Shown: one piece after another, positions 24,824 through 35,909 of the stretch | Position numbering within the stretch: the stretch's first letter is position 1 | Layout of the letters: each line of letters starts with the position of its first letter | Assembly (NCBI RefSeq): GCF_026241155.1 | Contig: NZ_JAPFGP010000008.1 | Location: 219,395-283,394, forward strand | DNA length: 64,000 nucleotides | From: Paucibacter sp. PLA-PC-4 | GTDB lineage: Bacteria; Pseudomonadota; Gammaproteobacteria; Burkholderiales; Burkholderiaceae_C | Direction of reading: 5' to 3' | Notes under the pieces: model-generated | Databases searched by the model: none | The model's input: the letters and a program-made list of their open reading frames with translations, nothing else | What the model was told of the DNA's origin: nothing | Translations under genes and position numbers: made by a program

Positions 24824-25887
24824 CGCAGAGCCTGGCCCTCATCCGCGACGATGTGCGCGCCACCCAGGCCTATCCGGTGCAAAGCGCCGCCGGCCTGATC
24901 AAGCTGGACACGATGGAGAACCCGTTCCGGCTGCCCGAGGCGCTGCAGCGCGAGCTGGGCGAACGCCTGGGCCGGGTCGCGATCAACCGCTACCCTGCGG
25001 CGCGCACCGGCGTGCTGGCCGCGGCGCTGGCCGCGCATGCCGGCATGCCGCCGGGCTGCGCCATCACGCTGGGCAATGGCTCGGACGAGATCATCACGAT
25101 GCTGTCCATGGCGATCAGCCGCCCGGGCGCGAAGATCCTGTCGCCGCTACCCAGCTTCGTGATGTACGAGATCTCGGCGCGCTACCAGGGCCTTGGCTTC
25201 GTCGGCGTGACGCTGACGGCCGATTTCGAACTCGACGAGGCGGCCATGCTGGCCGCGATTGCTCAGCATCAGCCGGCCCTGATCTATCTGGCCTATCCGA
25301 ACAACCCGACCGCCAACCTGTGGGACGCGGGCGCGATCGAGCGCATCGTCGAGGCAGCCCCCGGTCTGGTGGTGATGGACGAGGCCTACCAGCCCTTTGC
25401 GGCGCGCGATTGCATGGAGTTGCTGTCGCGCTTTGCGAATGTCCTGGTGATGCGCACCATGAGCAAGTTCGGCCTGGCCGGCGTGCGCATCGGCTATTTG
25501 ATCGGCCAGCAGGCGCTGATCAAGGAAATTGACAAGGTCCGCCCGCCGTTCAATATCGGCGTGCTCAATGCCGAGGCCGGGCTGTTCGCGCTGGAGCATG
25601 CCGAGGTCTATGCCGCTCAGGCCGAGATCCTGCGCGCCGAGCGCGACCGTCTGCTGGCCGAGCTGGCGCAAATACCCGGTATCCACCCTTATCCGAGCCA
25701 GGGCAATATGATTCTGGCCAGGGTGTGCGACGCGGCACGCAGCTTCGACGCGATGAAGGGCCGGGGCGTGCTGATCAAAAATGTTTCGGCCATGCACCCG
25801 CTGCTGGCCAATTGCCTGCGAATCACGGTGGGCACGCCTGAGGAAAACGCGGCGATGCTGGCCGCACTGAAAGAGAGTCTGTCATGA
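24811..25887 (+). CDS. hisC: Histidinol-phosphate aminotransferase
   Basis: A 358-residue fold-type I PLP enzyme that converts imidazole-acetol phosphate and glutamate to histidinol phosphate. Motifs: [12 protein letters not shown] near the cofactor phosphate site, [24 protein letters not shown], and [19 protein letters not shown] with the PLP lysine. It begins 13 bp inside the vapC-like gene and its stop overlaps hisB. A normal Burkholderiales operon would place it directly after hisD. Confidence 0.95.
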   Translation: MDRLTQSLALIRDDVRATQAYPVQSAAGLIKLDTMENPFRLPEALQRELGERLGRVAINRYPAARTGVLAAALAAHAGMPPGCAITLGNGSDEIITMLSMAISRPGAKILSPLPSFVMYEISARYQGLGFVGVTLTADFELDEAAMLAAIAQHQPALIYLAYPNNPTANLWDAGAIERIVEAAPGLVVMDEAYQPFAARDCMELLSRFANVLVMRTMSKFGLAGVRIGYLIGQQALIKEIDKVRPPFNIGVLNAEAGLFALEHAEVYAAQAEILRAERDRLLAELAQIPGIHPYPSQGNMILARVCDAARSFDAMKGRGVLIKNVSAMHPLLANCLRITVGTPEENAAMLAALKESLS

Positions 25888-26480
25888 GCGCCCCACGCAT
25901 TGCCGAAGTCAGCCGCAACACCAAGGAAACCCAGATCAGGGTGCGCGTCAATCTGGACGGCAGTGGCGAGGCCAGGCTCAACACCGGCATCGGTTTCTTC
26001 GACCACATGCTCGACCAGATCGCCCGCCACGGCTTGATTGACCTGGATATAGAGGCCAAAGGCGACCTGCACATCGACGGCCACCACACGGTCGAGGACG
26101 TGGGCATCACTTTGGGGCTGGCCGTGGCTCAAGCCATCGGCGACAAGAAGGGCATCACTCGCTACGGGCACAGCTATGTGCCGCTGGACGAGGCGCTATC
26201 GCGTGTGGTGGTCGATTTCTCCGGCCGCCCGGGTCTGCAGATGGACTGCAAGTTCACCGCCGGCAGCATCGGTGCCTTCGATACCCAGCTGACTTTCGAG
26301 TTCTTCCAGGGCTTTGTCAACCACGCCCTGGTCAGTCTGCATGTCGACAATCTGAAGGGCCATAACGCCCACCACCAGGCCGAGACCATGTTCAAGGCTT
26401 TCGGCCGCGCGCTGCGCATGGCGATGACCTTGGATCCGCGCAGCGCCGGCGTGATTCCTTCGACCAAGGGAAGTCTTTGA
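25884..26480 (+). CDS. hisB: Imidazoleglycerol-phosphate dehydratase
   Basis: A 198-residue monofunctional IGP dehydratase, without the phosphatase domain of enteric HisB. The metal-binding histidine/glutamate clusters are [30 protein letters not shown] and [20 protein letters not shown]. The last step-specific region, [15 protein letters not shown], is the usual C-terminus. It overlaps hisC by 4 bp and is followed after one base by hisH. Confidence 0.96.
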   Translation: MSAPRIAEVSRNTKETQIRVRVNLDGSGEARLNTGIGFFDHMLDQIARHGLIDLDIEAKGDLHIDGHHTVEDVGITLGLAVAQAIGDKKGITRYGHSYVPLDEALSRVVVDFSGRPGLQMDCKFTAGSIGAFDTQLTFEFFQGFVNHALVSLHVDNLKGHNAHHQAETMFKAFGRALRMAMTLDPRSAGVIPSTKGSL

Positions 26481-26481
26481 G

Positions 26482-27129
26482 ATGAGCCGTACCGTTGCGG
26501 TCGTCGATTACGGCATGGGCAATCTGCGCTCGGTGTCGCAGGCCGTGCTGCATGTGGCGCAGGATTCGGGCCTGGATGTGGTGATCACGGCCAAGCCCGA
26601 GGAGGTCTATGCCGCCGAGCGGGTCGTGCTGCCGGGCCAGGGCGCGATGCGTGACTGCATGCGTGAACTGGCCGATTCGGGTCTGAAGGAGGCCGTGCTC
26701 GACGCCGCCGCGAACAAACCGCTCATGGGCGTCTGCGTCGGCATGCAGATGCTCTTGGACCACAGCGAGGAACAGGACACGCCAGGTCTAGGCCTGATCC
26801 CGGGCCAGGTCAGGCGTTTTCGGCTCGAAGGCCAGATCCAGCCTGATGGCAGCCGCTACAAGGTGCCACAGATGGGCTGGAACCGTGTGCGCCAGAGCCG
26901 GCCCCACCCGATATGGGCCGGTGTACCCGACGAATCCTGGTTTTATTTCGTGCACAGTTTTTATGCACAGCCGTTAGATGCGCACCACAGCGCGGGGGAA
27001 ACCGAGTACGGCCTGCGCTTTACCTGTGCGGTGGCCCGGGATAATATTTTTGCTACCCAATTCCACCCTGAGAAAAGTGCCGCGCTCGGGCTCGCCCTGT
27101 ACCGCAACTTCCTGCTTTGGAAGCCTTGA
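26482..27129 (+). CDS. hisH: Imidazole glycerol phosphate synthase, glutaminase subunit
   Basis: A 215-residue class I glutamine amidotransferase that supplies ammonia to HisF. The nucleophile is Cys85 in [13 protein letters not shown], and the His-Glu pair is in [10 protein letters not shown] near the C-terminus. The GMGNLRSV motif at the N-terminus is typical. It follows hisB with one base between them, and hisA begins 74 bp downstream. HisH and HisF form the IGP synthase heterodimer. Confidence 0.96.
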   Translation: MSRTVAVVDYGMGNLRSVSQAVLHVAQDSGLDVVITAKPEEVYAAERVVLPGQGAMRDCMRELADSGLKEAVLDAAANKPLMGVCVGMQMLLDHSEEQDTPGLGLIPGQVRRFRLEGQIQPDGSRYKVPQMGWNRVRQSRPHPIWAGVPDESWFYFVHSFYAQPLDAHHSAGETEYGLRFTCAVARDNIFATQFHPEKSAALGLALYRNFLLWKP

Positions 27130-27203
27130 GGACATCCACGTCTTCTTCCCCTGCACTTGTTCTCGTCCTTCTTCTCCCATTTCTCACCACTTCTGCCTCG
27201 GCC

Positions 27204-27947
27204 ATGCTGCTGATCCCTGCGATTGACCTGAAAGACGGCAAGTGTGTTCGCCTTGAACAAGGCGACATGAATGTCTCCACCACCTTTGGCGAAGATCCCG
27301 CCGCGATGGCCCGAAGATGGGTGGACGCCGGCGCGCGCCGTCTGCATCTGGTGGACCTGAACGGGGCCTTTGCCGGCAAACCGGTCAACGAACCGGCCAT
27401 CAAGGCCATCCTGCGCGAGGTCGGCAGCGAGATCCCGGTGCAGCTGGGTGGCGGCATCCGCGACCTCGACACCATCGAGCGCTATCTCGATGACGGCCTT
27501 AGCTACATCATCATCGGCACGGCCGCCGTCAAGAACCCCGGCTTTTTGCAGGACGCGGCCACCGCGTTTGGCGGCCACATCATCGTCGGCCTCGATGCCA
27601 AAGACGGCAAGGTCGCGACCGACGGCTGGAGCAAGCTGACCGGTCATGAGGTGATCGATCTGGCCAAGAAGTTCCAGGACTACGGCATCGAGGGCGTGAT
27701 CTATACCGACATCGGCCGCGACGGCATGCTGACTGGCATCAATATCGAGGCCACTGTCAAGCTGGCGAGGGCGCTGACGATTCCAGTGATCGCCTCCGGC
27801 GGCCTGTCGAATATGGCTGACATCGAGGCGCTGTGCGCGGTCGAGGACGAGGGCGTCGAGGGCGTGATTTGCGGCCGCGCCATCTACACCGGCGCGCTCG
27901 ACCTGGCCGCCGCTCAGGTGCGTGCTGACGAGTTGAGCCGGGGCTGA
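27204..27947 (+). CDS. hisA: ProFAR isomerase (phosphoribosylformimino-AICAR-P isomerase)
   Basis: A 247-residue TIM-barrel isomerase. The catalytic Asp8 is in [17 protein letters not shown] and the second aspartate in [10 protein letters not shown]. Phosphate-binding loops are [10 protein letters not shown] and [10 protein letters not shown]. The ATG at 27204 gives the standard N-terminus; upstream frame to 27117 is a Ser/Thr-rich stretch that is not conserved. The 74-bp leader is pyrimidine-rich and has no obvious Shine-Dalgarno sequence, unlike other genes of the operon. Confidence 0.96.
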   Translation: MLLIPAIDLKDGKCVRLEQGDMNVSTTFGEDPAAMARRWVDAGARRLHLVDLNGAFAGKPVNEPAIKAILREVGSEIPVQLGGGIRDLDTIERYLDDGLSYIIIGTAAVKNPGFLQDAATAFGGHIIVGLDAKDGKVATDGWSKLTGHEVIDLAKKFQDYGIEGVIYTDIGRDGMLTGINIEATVKLARALTIPVIASGGLSNMADIEALCAVEDEGVEGVICGRAIYTGALDLAAAQVRADELSRG

Positions 27948-27954
27948 TCGAGCG

Positions 27955-28724
27955 ATGCTGGCCAAGCGCATCATTCCCTGCCTGGATGTGACCGGCGGTC
28001 GCGTCGTCAAGGGCATCAACTTTCTGGAACTGCGCGACGCTGGTGATCCGGTCGAGATCGCCGCCCGCTATAACGAGCAGGGCGCCGATGAGCTGACGTT
28101 TCTGGACATCACCGCGACCAGCGATGGCCGCGATCTGATCCTGCACATCATCGAAGCCGTCGCCAGCCAAGTCTTCATTCCGCTGACGGTGGGTGGCGGC
28201 GTGCGCGAGGTGGCCGATGTTCGGCGCCTGCTGAACGCCGGCGCCGACAAGGTCAGCTTCAACTCGGCCGCGATCGCCAATCCGCAAGTCATCCGCGATG
28301 CGTCCGAGAAGTACGGCGCCCAGTGCATCGTTGTCGCAATCGATGCCAAGCGCCGCGCTGATGGTGACTCACGTGGCCACGGCTGGGATGTCTACAGCCA
28401 TGGTGGCCGCAAGAACACCGGCCTGGATGTCGTGAGCTGGGCCAAGCAGATGGCCGAGCATGGCGCCGGCGAGATCCTCTTGACCAGCATGGATCGTGAT
28501 GGCACCAAAAGCGGCTTCGACCTGGCGCTGACCCGCGCCGTCAGCGACGCGATCAATGTGCCGGTGATCGCCTCCGGCGGTGTCGGCTCCTTGGACGACC
28601 TGGCCGACGGCGTACAGCAAGGCGGCGCCGACGCGGTGCTGGCCGCCAGCATCTTTCACTATGGTCAGCACACGGTCGGCGAGGCCAAGGCCTTGATGGC
28701 GGCGCGTGGGATTCCTGTTCGTCA

Positions 28725-28728
<4 letters not shown>
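27955..28728 (+). CDS. hisF: Imidazole glycerol phosphate synthase, cyclase subunit
   Basis: A 257-residue TIM-barrel cyclase that uses ammonia from HisH to form IGP and AICAR. Catalytic aspartates are in [16 protein letters not shown] (Asp11) and [10 protein letters not shown]. Phosphate loops are [10 protein letters not shown] and [10 protein letters not shown]. It starts 7 bp after hisA. In related operons hisI and hisE follow; here the stop overlaps the start of rsmD instead. Confidence 0.97.
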
Positions 28729-30076
<1,348 letters not shown>

Positions 30077-30616
30077 TCAGAGCCGCCAGAGCTCGCCGTA
30101 GCGCGGCGCGGTCGGCCAGTCTGCGGCCGAAGCTGGTGGCGGCCTGGCCTGCGACACCCAGCGTCTGGCCAGCATCCAGCCACCGTGGCTGACGACCAGC
30201 GCCGGTTTGTGCACCGACCACTCCCCGGCCCTGGCCAGCAGCGCATTCAGCGCCTCGCCGCCGCCCGGCGCATAAGCACTGAAGTCCGCGCACCAAGCAT
30301 CGACTTCGGCCCGGCCGATGGCGTGCCAGGTCTTGCCCTCCCAGTTGCCGAAGTCCAGTTCCAGGAGAGCCGCATCGACCCGGTGGGTCCAGCCCCAGCG
30401 CCGCAGCCAGGCGCCGACGTCGCGGCAGCGGCGCAGCGGCGAGCTGTGGATGCAGTGCGGCAGGCGCTCGCGCCGGGCAGTGGCCTGGATGCGGCGGGCC
30501 AAGCGCTTGGCGCGGCGCCAATGCACCGGCAGATCGGTGCTGGCGCCGATGCAGCGTCCGGCCGCCCCCTCGGGCCGCGGATGGCGCCAGGCCCAGACTC
30601 GTTGATCTTCAGACAT
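30077..30616 (-). CDS. cobC: Alpha-ribazole phosphatase, histidine phosphatase family
   Basis: A 179-residue histidine-phosphatase-fold protein. The N-terminal phosphate motif is AWRHPRPEGAAGRCIG, the CobC variant with RHP rather than RHG. Further motifs are HSSPLRRCRDVGAWL, ELDFGNWEGKTW and VVSHGGWM with the second catalytic His. It removes phosphate from alpha-ribazole-5'-phosphate or adenosylcobalamin-5'-phosphate at the end of nucleotide-loop assembly. It overlaps cobS by 8 bp, supporting the role. The other cobalamin genes lie more than 6 kb away. Confidence 0.85.
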   Translation of the reverse strand: MSEDQRVWAWRHPRPEGAAGRCIGASTDLPVHWRRAKRLARRIQATARRERLPHCIHSSPLRRCRDVGAWLRRWGWTHRVDAALLELDFGNWEGKTWHAIGRAEVDAWCADFSAYAPGGGEALNALLARAGEWSVHKPALVVSHGGWMLARRWVSQARPPPASAADWPTAPRYGELWRL

Positions 30617-31397
30617 GGGCCAGCCAGGCCAGCAGCGCGGCCAGCTCCACCACCTGTTGGGTCGCGCCCAAGTTGTCGCCGGTATAGCCGCCCAGGCGCC
30701 GGTTCAGCCATGCCTGCATAACCCGGGTCGCGGCGGCGGCCGCCAGCACGGCCAGTCCCAGCTGCAACAGCCACTGTGGCTGTTGCCAGGCGATCAGCAG
30801 GCTCAGCAGCAGCACCCAGAGCAAGGCCGTGAGCAGCGTTGGGATGCTGGCCTGGGTGGCCAGAGGCTTGGCCTTGGCGTGATCCGCATCACCGGCATAG
30901 GGCAAGGAGCGAATCAGCCAGACCGGCGCGGCCCGCGAGGCACAGTGAGCCCAGATCAGGGCCGTCATCGCAAGCAGCCAGTCCCGCTCCACGAGAGAAA
31001 CCAGCAGGGCCGCTTTGAGCCCCAGCATCAGGATCAGCCCCAGCGCGCCATAGCTGCCGATGCGCGAGTCCTTCATGATCAGCAAGGCCTTGTCGCGGCT
31101 GACCGCACCGCCCAGGCCGTCACAGGTGTCGGCCCAGCCGTCCTCGTGGAATCCGCCGGTCAGCCAAACGCTGGCGGCCATCGCCAGGCCTACCGCGACA
31201 CCGGCCGGCCATAGCCATAGTGCGGCCCAAAGCACAAGCGCGCTGAAGGTACCGACCAACAGGCCCACGAGCGGGAAGTGACGCGCGCAGTGCTGAAGCC
31301 ACAGCGGCTCGAAACCCACCCAGCGCGGGATCGGCACCCGGGTGAAGAACTGCAGTGCGATGAAGAACAGACGGAGTTCGTGGAGGACGAGACGCAT
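30609..31397 (-). CDS. cobS: Adenosylcobinamide-GDP ribazoletransferase (cobalamin synthase)
   Basis: A 262-residue integral membrane enzyme that joins adenosylcobinamide-GDP with alpha-ribazole(-5'-phosphate). Family motifs: FFIALQFFTRVPIP, GGFHEDGWADTCDGLGG with the metal-binding acidic residues, MKDSRIGSYGALGL, and GYTGDNLGATQQVVE at the C-terminus. Several membrane helices lie between them. Overlaps cobC by 8 bp. No riboswitch was recognised in the 155 bp upstream, unlike the main cob operon. Confidence 0.95.
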   Translation of the reverse strand: MRLVLHELRLFFIALQFFTRVPIPRWVGFEPLWLQHCARHFPLVGLLVGTFSALVLWAALWLWPAGVAVGLAMAASVWLTGGFHEDGWADTCDGLGGAVSRDKALLIMKDSRIGSYGALGLILMLGLKAALLVSLVERDWLLAMTALIWAHCASRAAPVWLIRSLPYAGDADHAKAKPLATQASIPTLLTALLWVLLLSLLIAWQQPQWLLQLGLAVLAAAAATRVMQAWLNRRLGGYTGDNLGATQQVVELAALLAWLAHV

Positions 31398-31552
31398 GCG
31401 CGGGCGAGAGCGGGGAGCGCGCCGATTATCGTCGGTGCGCCTGGCGAGCCACGGCGGCTTCGTTTCTCGGGATTGATGCTGGGCGGGCTCTTGGATAAGG
31501 TGGCGGCCGCAATCAAGTCTTGTCCATCTGCATCCTCATGCCGGAGAACCCT

Positions 31553-32266
31553 ATGAAGCCGACCATTCTCAAATCAAGCCTTCGTCTGGCCGCCGCTGCC
31601 GCACTCGCTGTGGCGCAGGTTGCCAGCTGGGCTGCCGACGGCTACGTGACGACCAATGAGGCCAAGTTGGACGCAATCTTCTCGCAGGCCGGTTTCGCCG
31701 CTGCCGACAAGATAGACATTCGTTTCAACAGCCAGACAAGCATCATCGATGCCAGTCTGACCTCGATCGACAGCTTTGCCGAATGGGACAAGATGGCCGG
31801 GCTGGCTGTCAACTTCGACGCGCCCGTCGTCAATATGTTCTTTGTTGACAAGGTGCGCTGGTGCGGCGATCCGGGCACCAATATCGTCGGCTGCGCGGAC
31901 ACGCCCGGCAACCTGATGGCGCTCGACTCCAGCTGGGCGGCCCATGCGAGCCTTGGCGGTAATCTGCTCGGTCATGAACTGGCCCATAACTTGGGGCTGG
32001 GTCATGTGCTGCCCAACAACGGCAGCAATCTGATGAATCCCACGCTGTCGACCAGCTTCGCGCTGACCGCCGCCCAGATCACGACCATCCTGAGCAGCGC
32101 CCTGGTGCAAAGCGATGCGCAGGGCAAGTTCATTACGATCCAGCCAATCGCCGTGCTGGCCGCCGCGCCGGTGCCCGAGCCCTCCACCTGGGCCATGCTG
32201 TTGCTAGGCGGTGTGCTGCTGGCCGGCGCGACACGCGGGCGCCGTAGCGGCCTGGGCCAGGCCTGA
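31553..32266 (+). CDS. PEP-CTERM sorted metzincin-type metalloprotease
   Basis: A 237-residue secreted protein. It has a signal peptide (residues 1-28), a zinc-protease motif HELAHNLGLGH at 141-151 in the HExxHxxGxxH form of metzincins, a following Met-turn-like NLMNP, and a PEP-CTERM signal at about residues 207-230: VPEPSTWAMLLLGG, a hydrophobic helix, then an RGRR cluster. It is thus expected to be exported, sorted by an exosortase (not encoded here) and possibly released. Two cysteines (WCGDPG, VGCADTP) may form a disulphide. ATG 31553 follows GGAG. Substrate unknown. Confidence 0.88.
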   Translation: MKPTILKSSLRLAAAAALAVAQVASWAADGYVTTNEAKLDAIFSQAGFAAADKIDIRFNSQTSIIDASLTSIDSFAEWDKMAGLAVNFDAPVVNMFFVDKVRWCGDPGTNIVGCADTPGNLMALDSSWAAHASLGGNLLGHELAHNLGLGHVLPNNGSNLMNPTLSTSFALTAAQITTILSSALVQSDAQGKFITIQPIAVLAAAPVPEPSTWAMLLLGGVLLAGATRGRRSGLGQA

Positions 32267-32730
32267 TGGGGTTGGCCCGCCGGCTGAGCTGGCTTTGCCT
32301 GTCGCTGTTGTGGGGAGTCACCCTGGTCGCCGCTGAGCCGCTGCCGCGTCGCGATCTTGGCGGCTTTTCGCTGAAGCTGCCGGCGACGTTGGTGCAGCAC
32401 ACTGGCAGCGTCGACTCGAAGGCAGGCCGGCTGCATGGCGCGGGCTTGCTGATCGACTACGACCTGGGCCTGTACAGCGATCCCCTGCACAGCCGCGAAG
32501 GCGTCAGCGGCTACGAGGAGAGGGCGGTGGTGGTTGACGGCCGACCGGCACGTCTGGTGCGCTGGCAGCAGCCGGACTTGACGCGCTATTTCATCGGCCT
32601 GCACTTGCCGGATCTGCGGGCGACGGCGATGGGCCCGATCCGGCTGACCTTGCTGGCTCAGACCGAGGATGCGACCAGGCTTGATGAGATCCAGACCTTG
32701 CTGCTGAGCCTGCGCCTGACCAAGCACTGA
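32266..32730 (+). CDS. Secreted hypothetical protein
   Basis: A 154-residue protein with a signal peptide (LSWLCLSLLWGVTLVAAEPL) and a mostly beta-strand mature part (GGFSLKLPATLVQHTGS, AVVVDGRPARLVRWQQ, MGPIRLTLLAQTED). The start overlaps the stop of the PEP-CTERM metalloprotease by one base (TGATG), so both are probably made from one mRNA; it could be an inhibitor or a partner of the protease. No named family recognised. Confidence 0.65.
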   Translation: MGLARRLSWLCLSLLWGVTLVAAEPLPRRDLGGFSLKLPATLVQHTGSVDSKAGRLHGAGLLIDYDLGLYSDPLHSREGVSGYEERAVVVDGRPARLVRWQQPDLTRYFIGLHLPDLRATAMGPIRLTLLAQTEDATRLDEIQTLLLSLRLTKH

Positions 32731-32812
32731 TATCCCGCCATCGCGGCTGCATGGAGAATGCGCACTCCAAGGCTGATCCGTTGTGATCGGCTTGACCTGC
32801 GAAAGGCAAGAG

Positions 32813-34567
32813 ATGGCGGCAGAGGGAAGTGCAGGGGACCTGATCAAGGTCGTAACGCTGCTGGGCGCGGCGGTGGTGGCGGTGCCGCTGTTCAAGCGAT
32901 TGGGTCTGGGCTCGGTGCTGGGCTATTTGGCGGCCGGCCTGGCCATCGGGCCCTTTGGCCTGGGCCTGTTCAGCGACGCGCAGACGATTTTGCACGTCGC
33001 CGAACTGGGCGTCGTGATGTTCTTGTTCGTCATTGGCTTGGAGATGCGGCCCTCGCATTTGTGGGCCTTGCGCCGCGCCATCTTCGGCCTGGGCAGCCTG
33101 CAGGTGGTGGTCTGCGGCGCCTTGCTGACTGCAGTTGGCCTGGCCTTCGGCTTTGCGCTGGCCGTGTCTTTTGTCTGCGCGATGGGCTTTGTGCTGACCT
33201 CGACCGCCATCGTGATGCAGCTGCTCGGCGAGCGCGGTGATACCGCCGCGCCGCGCGGGCAGAAGATCGTCGCCATCCTGCTGTTCGAGGACCTGCTGAT
33301 CGTGCCCTTGCTGGCCTTGGTGGCCTTTATCGCACCGACCTCGGCCCAGCCGGCGGCGGCCGGCTCGCGCTGGAGCGCGGTGCTGCTGGGCCTTGGGGCG
33401 CTGGCGGCGTTGGTGGCCGTTGGCCTGTGGCTGCTGAACCCGCTGTTCCGGGTACTGGCGCGCGCCAAGGCGCGCGAGGTGATGACGGCTGCCGCGCTGC
33501 TGGTGGTGTTGGGCGCGGCCCTGCTGATGCAGCTCGGGGGCTTGTCGATGGCGCTGGGCGCCTTCCTGGCCGGGGTACTGCTGTCGGAGTCGAGCTTTCG
33601 CCATCAGTTGGAGGCCGATATCGAGCCCTTCCGCGGCTTGCTGCTCGGGCTGTTCTTCATCGGCGTCGGCATGGCACTGGACCTCGCGGCGGTGGCTCAG
33701 AACTGGCAGCTGATCATCGCCGGCGTGCTGGCGATGATGGTGGTCAAGACGCTGTGCATCTATGCGGTGGCGCGTCTAGCGCGAGCCTCTCACGCCGATG
33801 CGATCGACCGCGCGGTGCTGATGGCCCAGGGCGGCGAGTTCGCCTTCGTGCTCTATGCGGCGGCGCTGGCGGCCGGTGTCATCGATGCACAAGTCAATGC
33901 GAACATGACGGCCATCGTCGTGCTGTCGATGGCACTGACCCCGCTGAGCGTGCTGGCGCTGCGCCGCTTCACCCCCAAGCTCGGGCCCTCGATGGAGGGT
34001 ATCGAGCGGCCCGCGAACCTGGCTGCCAGCGTGCTGATCATCGGCTTCGGCCGGTTCGGCCAGGTGGCCAGCCAGGCGGTGCTGGCCCGTGGTGCCCAGA
34101 TCACCATCATCGACAACGACACCGAGGTGATACGTGACGCCGCCGAATTCGGCTTCAAGGTCTATTACGGCGACGGTGACCGCGCCGACGTGCTGCATGC
34201 GGCCGGCGCTCACCATGCGCGCGTGATCCTGGTTTGCATCAATGACAAGGCCGCAGTCAATCGCATCGTCGAGCAGGCGCGCATGAGCTGCACTCAGGCC
34301 AAGCTGCTGGTGCGGGCCTATGACCGCGAGCATGCGCACGAGCTGCTGAAGTCCGACGTCGACTACCAGATTCGCGAGACCTTCGAGTCAGCTATGGCGC
34401 TGGGGCGCGAGGCGGCGCTGGCCACCGGCGCGACGCCGGACGAGGCCGACGAGGTGATGACCGAGGTACGTCGGCGCGATACCGAGCGCTTCGAGCTGGA
34501 GGCGGTCGGCGGTGTCTTCGCCGGTCGGGCGATGATTCTGGGCAATGTGGCGGCGAAGGACGCCTAA
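32813..34567 (+). CDS. Kef-type K+/H+ antiporter (CPA2) with RCK/TrkA-N domain
   Basis: About 584 residues. The first ~390 residues form a 12-13-helix Na+/H+ exchanger domain with VLGYLAAGLAIGPFGLGL, ELGVVMFLFVIGLEM and FVLTSTAIVMQLLGERG. The C-terminal part is a TrkA-N/RCK nucleotide-binding domain starting VLIIGFGRFGQVASQAVLARG, with IDNDTE and VYYGDGDRADVLHAAG. It resembles KefB/KefC, glutathione-gated K+ efflux systems that protect against electrophiles. The ancillary KefF/KefG protein is not adjacent. ATG 32813 chosen; GTG 32783 is a possible longer start. Confidence 0.9.
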   Translation: MAAEGSAGDLIKVVTLLGAAVVAVPLFKRLGLGSVLGYLAAGLAIGPFGLGLFSDAQTILHVAELGVVMFLFVIGLEMRPSHLWALRRAIFGLGSLQVVVCGALLTAVGLAFGFALAVSFVCAMGFVLTSTAIVMQLLGERGDTAAPRGQKIVAILLFEDLLIVPLLALVAFIAPTSAQPAAAGSRWSAVLLGLGALAALVAVGLWLLNPLFRVLARAKAREVMTAAALLVVLGAALLMQLGGLSMALGAFLAGVLLSESSFRHQLEADIEPFRGLLLGLFFIGVGMALDLAAVAQNWQLIIAGVLAMMVVKTLCIYAVARLARASHADAIDRAVLMAQGGEFAFVLYAAALAAGVIDAQVNANMTAIVVLSMALTPLSVLALRRFTPKLGPSMEGIERPANLAASVLIIGFGRFGQVASQAVLARGAQITIIDNDTEVIRDAAEFGFKVYYGDGDRADVLHAAGAHHARVILVCINDKAAVNRIVEQARMSCTQAKLLVRAYDREHAHELLKSDVDYQIRETFESAMALGREAALATGATPDEADEVMTEVRRRDTERFELEAVGGVFAGRAMILGNVAAKDA

Positions 34568-34574
34568 GACCGGC

Positions 34575-35909
34575 TTAGACGCTGTTGCGCGGCAGCCTGA
34601 TCACAAAGCCCAGACCGGCACCCGGCGCCGTATCCAACTGCACCGAGCCGCCTAGGCGCTGGCAGAGGGTCTGCACGATGTGCAGGCCCAGGCCCGAGCC
34701 GCCATCGCCGCGCTTGGTGCTGAAGAAGGGCTCGAACAGGCGCGAGCGTATCTCGTCGGGCACGCCGTTGCCGTTGTCGCGCAGGCGCAGCTCGACACCG
34801 CTATCCCCTGCGGCTCGCAGTGCGATCATGATGTGCCGCTGCGACCGGCCTTCGAAGGCATGGGTGATGGCGTTGAGCAGCAGGTTGGAGATGATTTGCG
34901 ACAGCGTGCCTCCGGCCATGCGCACTGGCAGCCGCTGCGGCGCTTCCAGCGCTACTTCGACCTGGGCCTTGCGCAGCACCGGCTCATGAGTGCGGATGAT
35001 GGCGCGCACATAGTCGACCAGGTCCAGCGGCATGGCCAGCTCGCTGCTCTGGTCCACCGCCAGCGTCTTGAAATTGCCCACGAGCGTAGCGGCCCGGGCC
35101 AGATTGCTGCAAACCAGGCTGGCCGCGCTCTCGACGCGCCGCGCGAGGTTTTGCAGCTCGCTGCGGCTGACCTTGTCGCCGGCCAGCATGGCCAGCATCT
35201 CGCGCGCAAACTCCTCCATCCCTGAGGCCGCCGTCACTGCGATGCCGATCGGCGTATTGACCTCGTGTGCGACTCCCGCCACCAGACCACCCAGCGCGGC
35301 CAGCTTCTCTCGCTCCACCAGCGTGGCCGTGGCATGGCGCAGCTCCTCGGTGCGCGCCAGCACCAGGCCCTCCAGCTCGGCCTCGCGGTCCTGATGCTGC
35401 AGCTCCGCCGCACCGCGGGCCGCAAAGATCGAAAGCAGGGACAGGGCCAGCACATGCTTGTCGGCATCGATCTCGCGCTTGTCCAGCGCCACCAGAATGC
35501 CCAGGCTGGCTCCGGTCGTACCCACCATGGGCATGCCTACATAGCTTTGCGCGCCCATCTCGCCGAGCAGATGGTCGTCCGGATAGGCCTGCTGCACACC
35601 GCAGGGATAGAAGCACATGCTCTGGTCGGCCACATTGCTGCAGGGCGTGCCAGTCAGCGAATAGCTCATATTGGGCAACCAGTCGCTGCCGCCCCAGACG
35701 GCCAGGGTTTGTATGCCCTCGCCGCCCTCGAAGGGGATCAGTCGGCCGGCGATCACATAGGCCACGTCCAGCGCGGCGGCCAGGTCCTTGACCAGCACGC
35801 GGAAGAAGGCCTCGCCCTGCACGCGCGAGGTCGACAGGGTGATCGAGCGCAGCGCGGCCTCTGACAACCGGCGTTTCTCGGCTTCGCTGAAGCGTGGCGT
35901 CTCAGGCAT
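34575..35909 (-). CDS. GAF-domain sensor histidine kinase
   Basis: A 444-residue soluble kinase. Residues ~20-170 look like a GAF sensory domain containing cysteines (TGTPCSNV, SMCFYPCGVQQAYPDD) that could bind a metal or sense redox. A coiled linker follows, then the HisKA box LGGLVAGVAHEVNTPIG with His215, and HATPase_c with NLLLNAITHAFEG, DNGNGVP and GGSGLGLHIVQTLCQRLGG. No transmembrane segments. Its start overlaps the stop of the REC/HD-GYP gene by 8 bp, so the pair is expected to form one signalling system. Confidence 0.92.
   Translation of the reverse strand: MPETPRFSEAEKRRLSEAALRSITLSTSRVQGEAFFRVLVKDLAAALDVAYVIAGRLIPFEGGEGIQTLAVWGGSDWLPNMSYSLTGTPCSNVADQSMCFYPCGVQQAYPDDHLLGEMGAQSYVGMPMVGTTGASLGILVALDKREIDADKHVLALSLLSIFAARGAAELQHQDREAELEGLVLARTEELRHATATLVEREKLAALGGLVAGVAHEVNTPIGIAVTAASGMEEFAREMLAMLAGDKVSRSELQNLARRVESAASLVCSNLARAATLVGNFKTLAVDQSSELAMPLDLVDYVRAIIRTHEPVLRKAQVEVALEAPQRLPVRMAGGTLSQIISNLLLNAITHAFEGRSQRHIMIALRAAGDSGVELRLRDNGNGVPDEIRSRLFEPFFSTKRGDGGSGLGLHIVQTLCQRLGGSVQLDTAPGAGLGFVIRLPRNSV

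Noticed and set aside
31398..31552. Possible second cobalamin riboswitch before cobS
   Set aside because: The B12 box and the CCCCGCAACGG-type block seen before btuB are not present.
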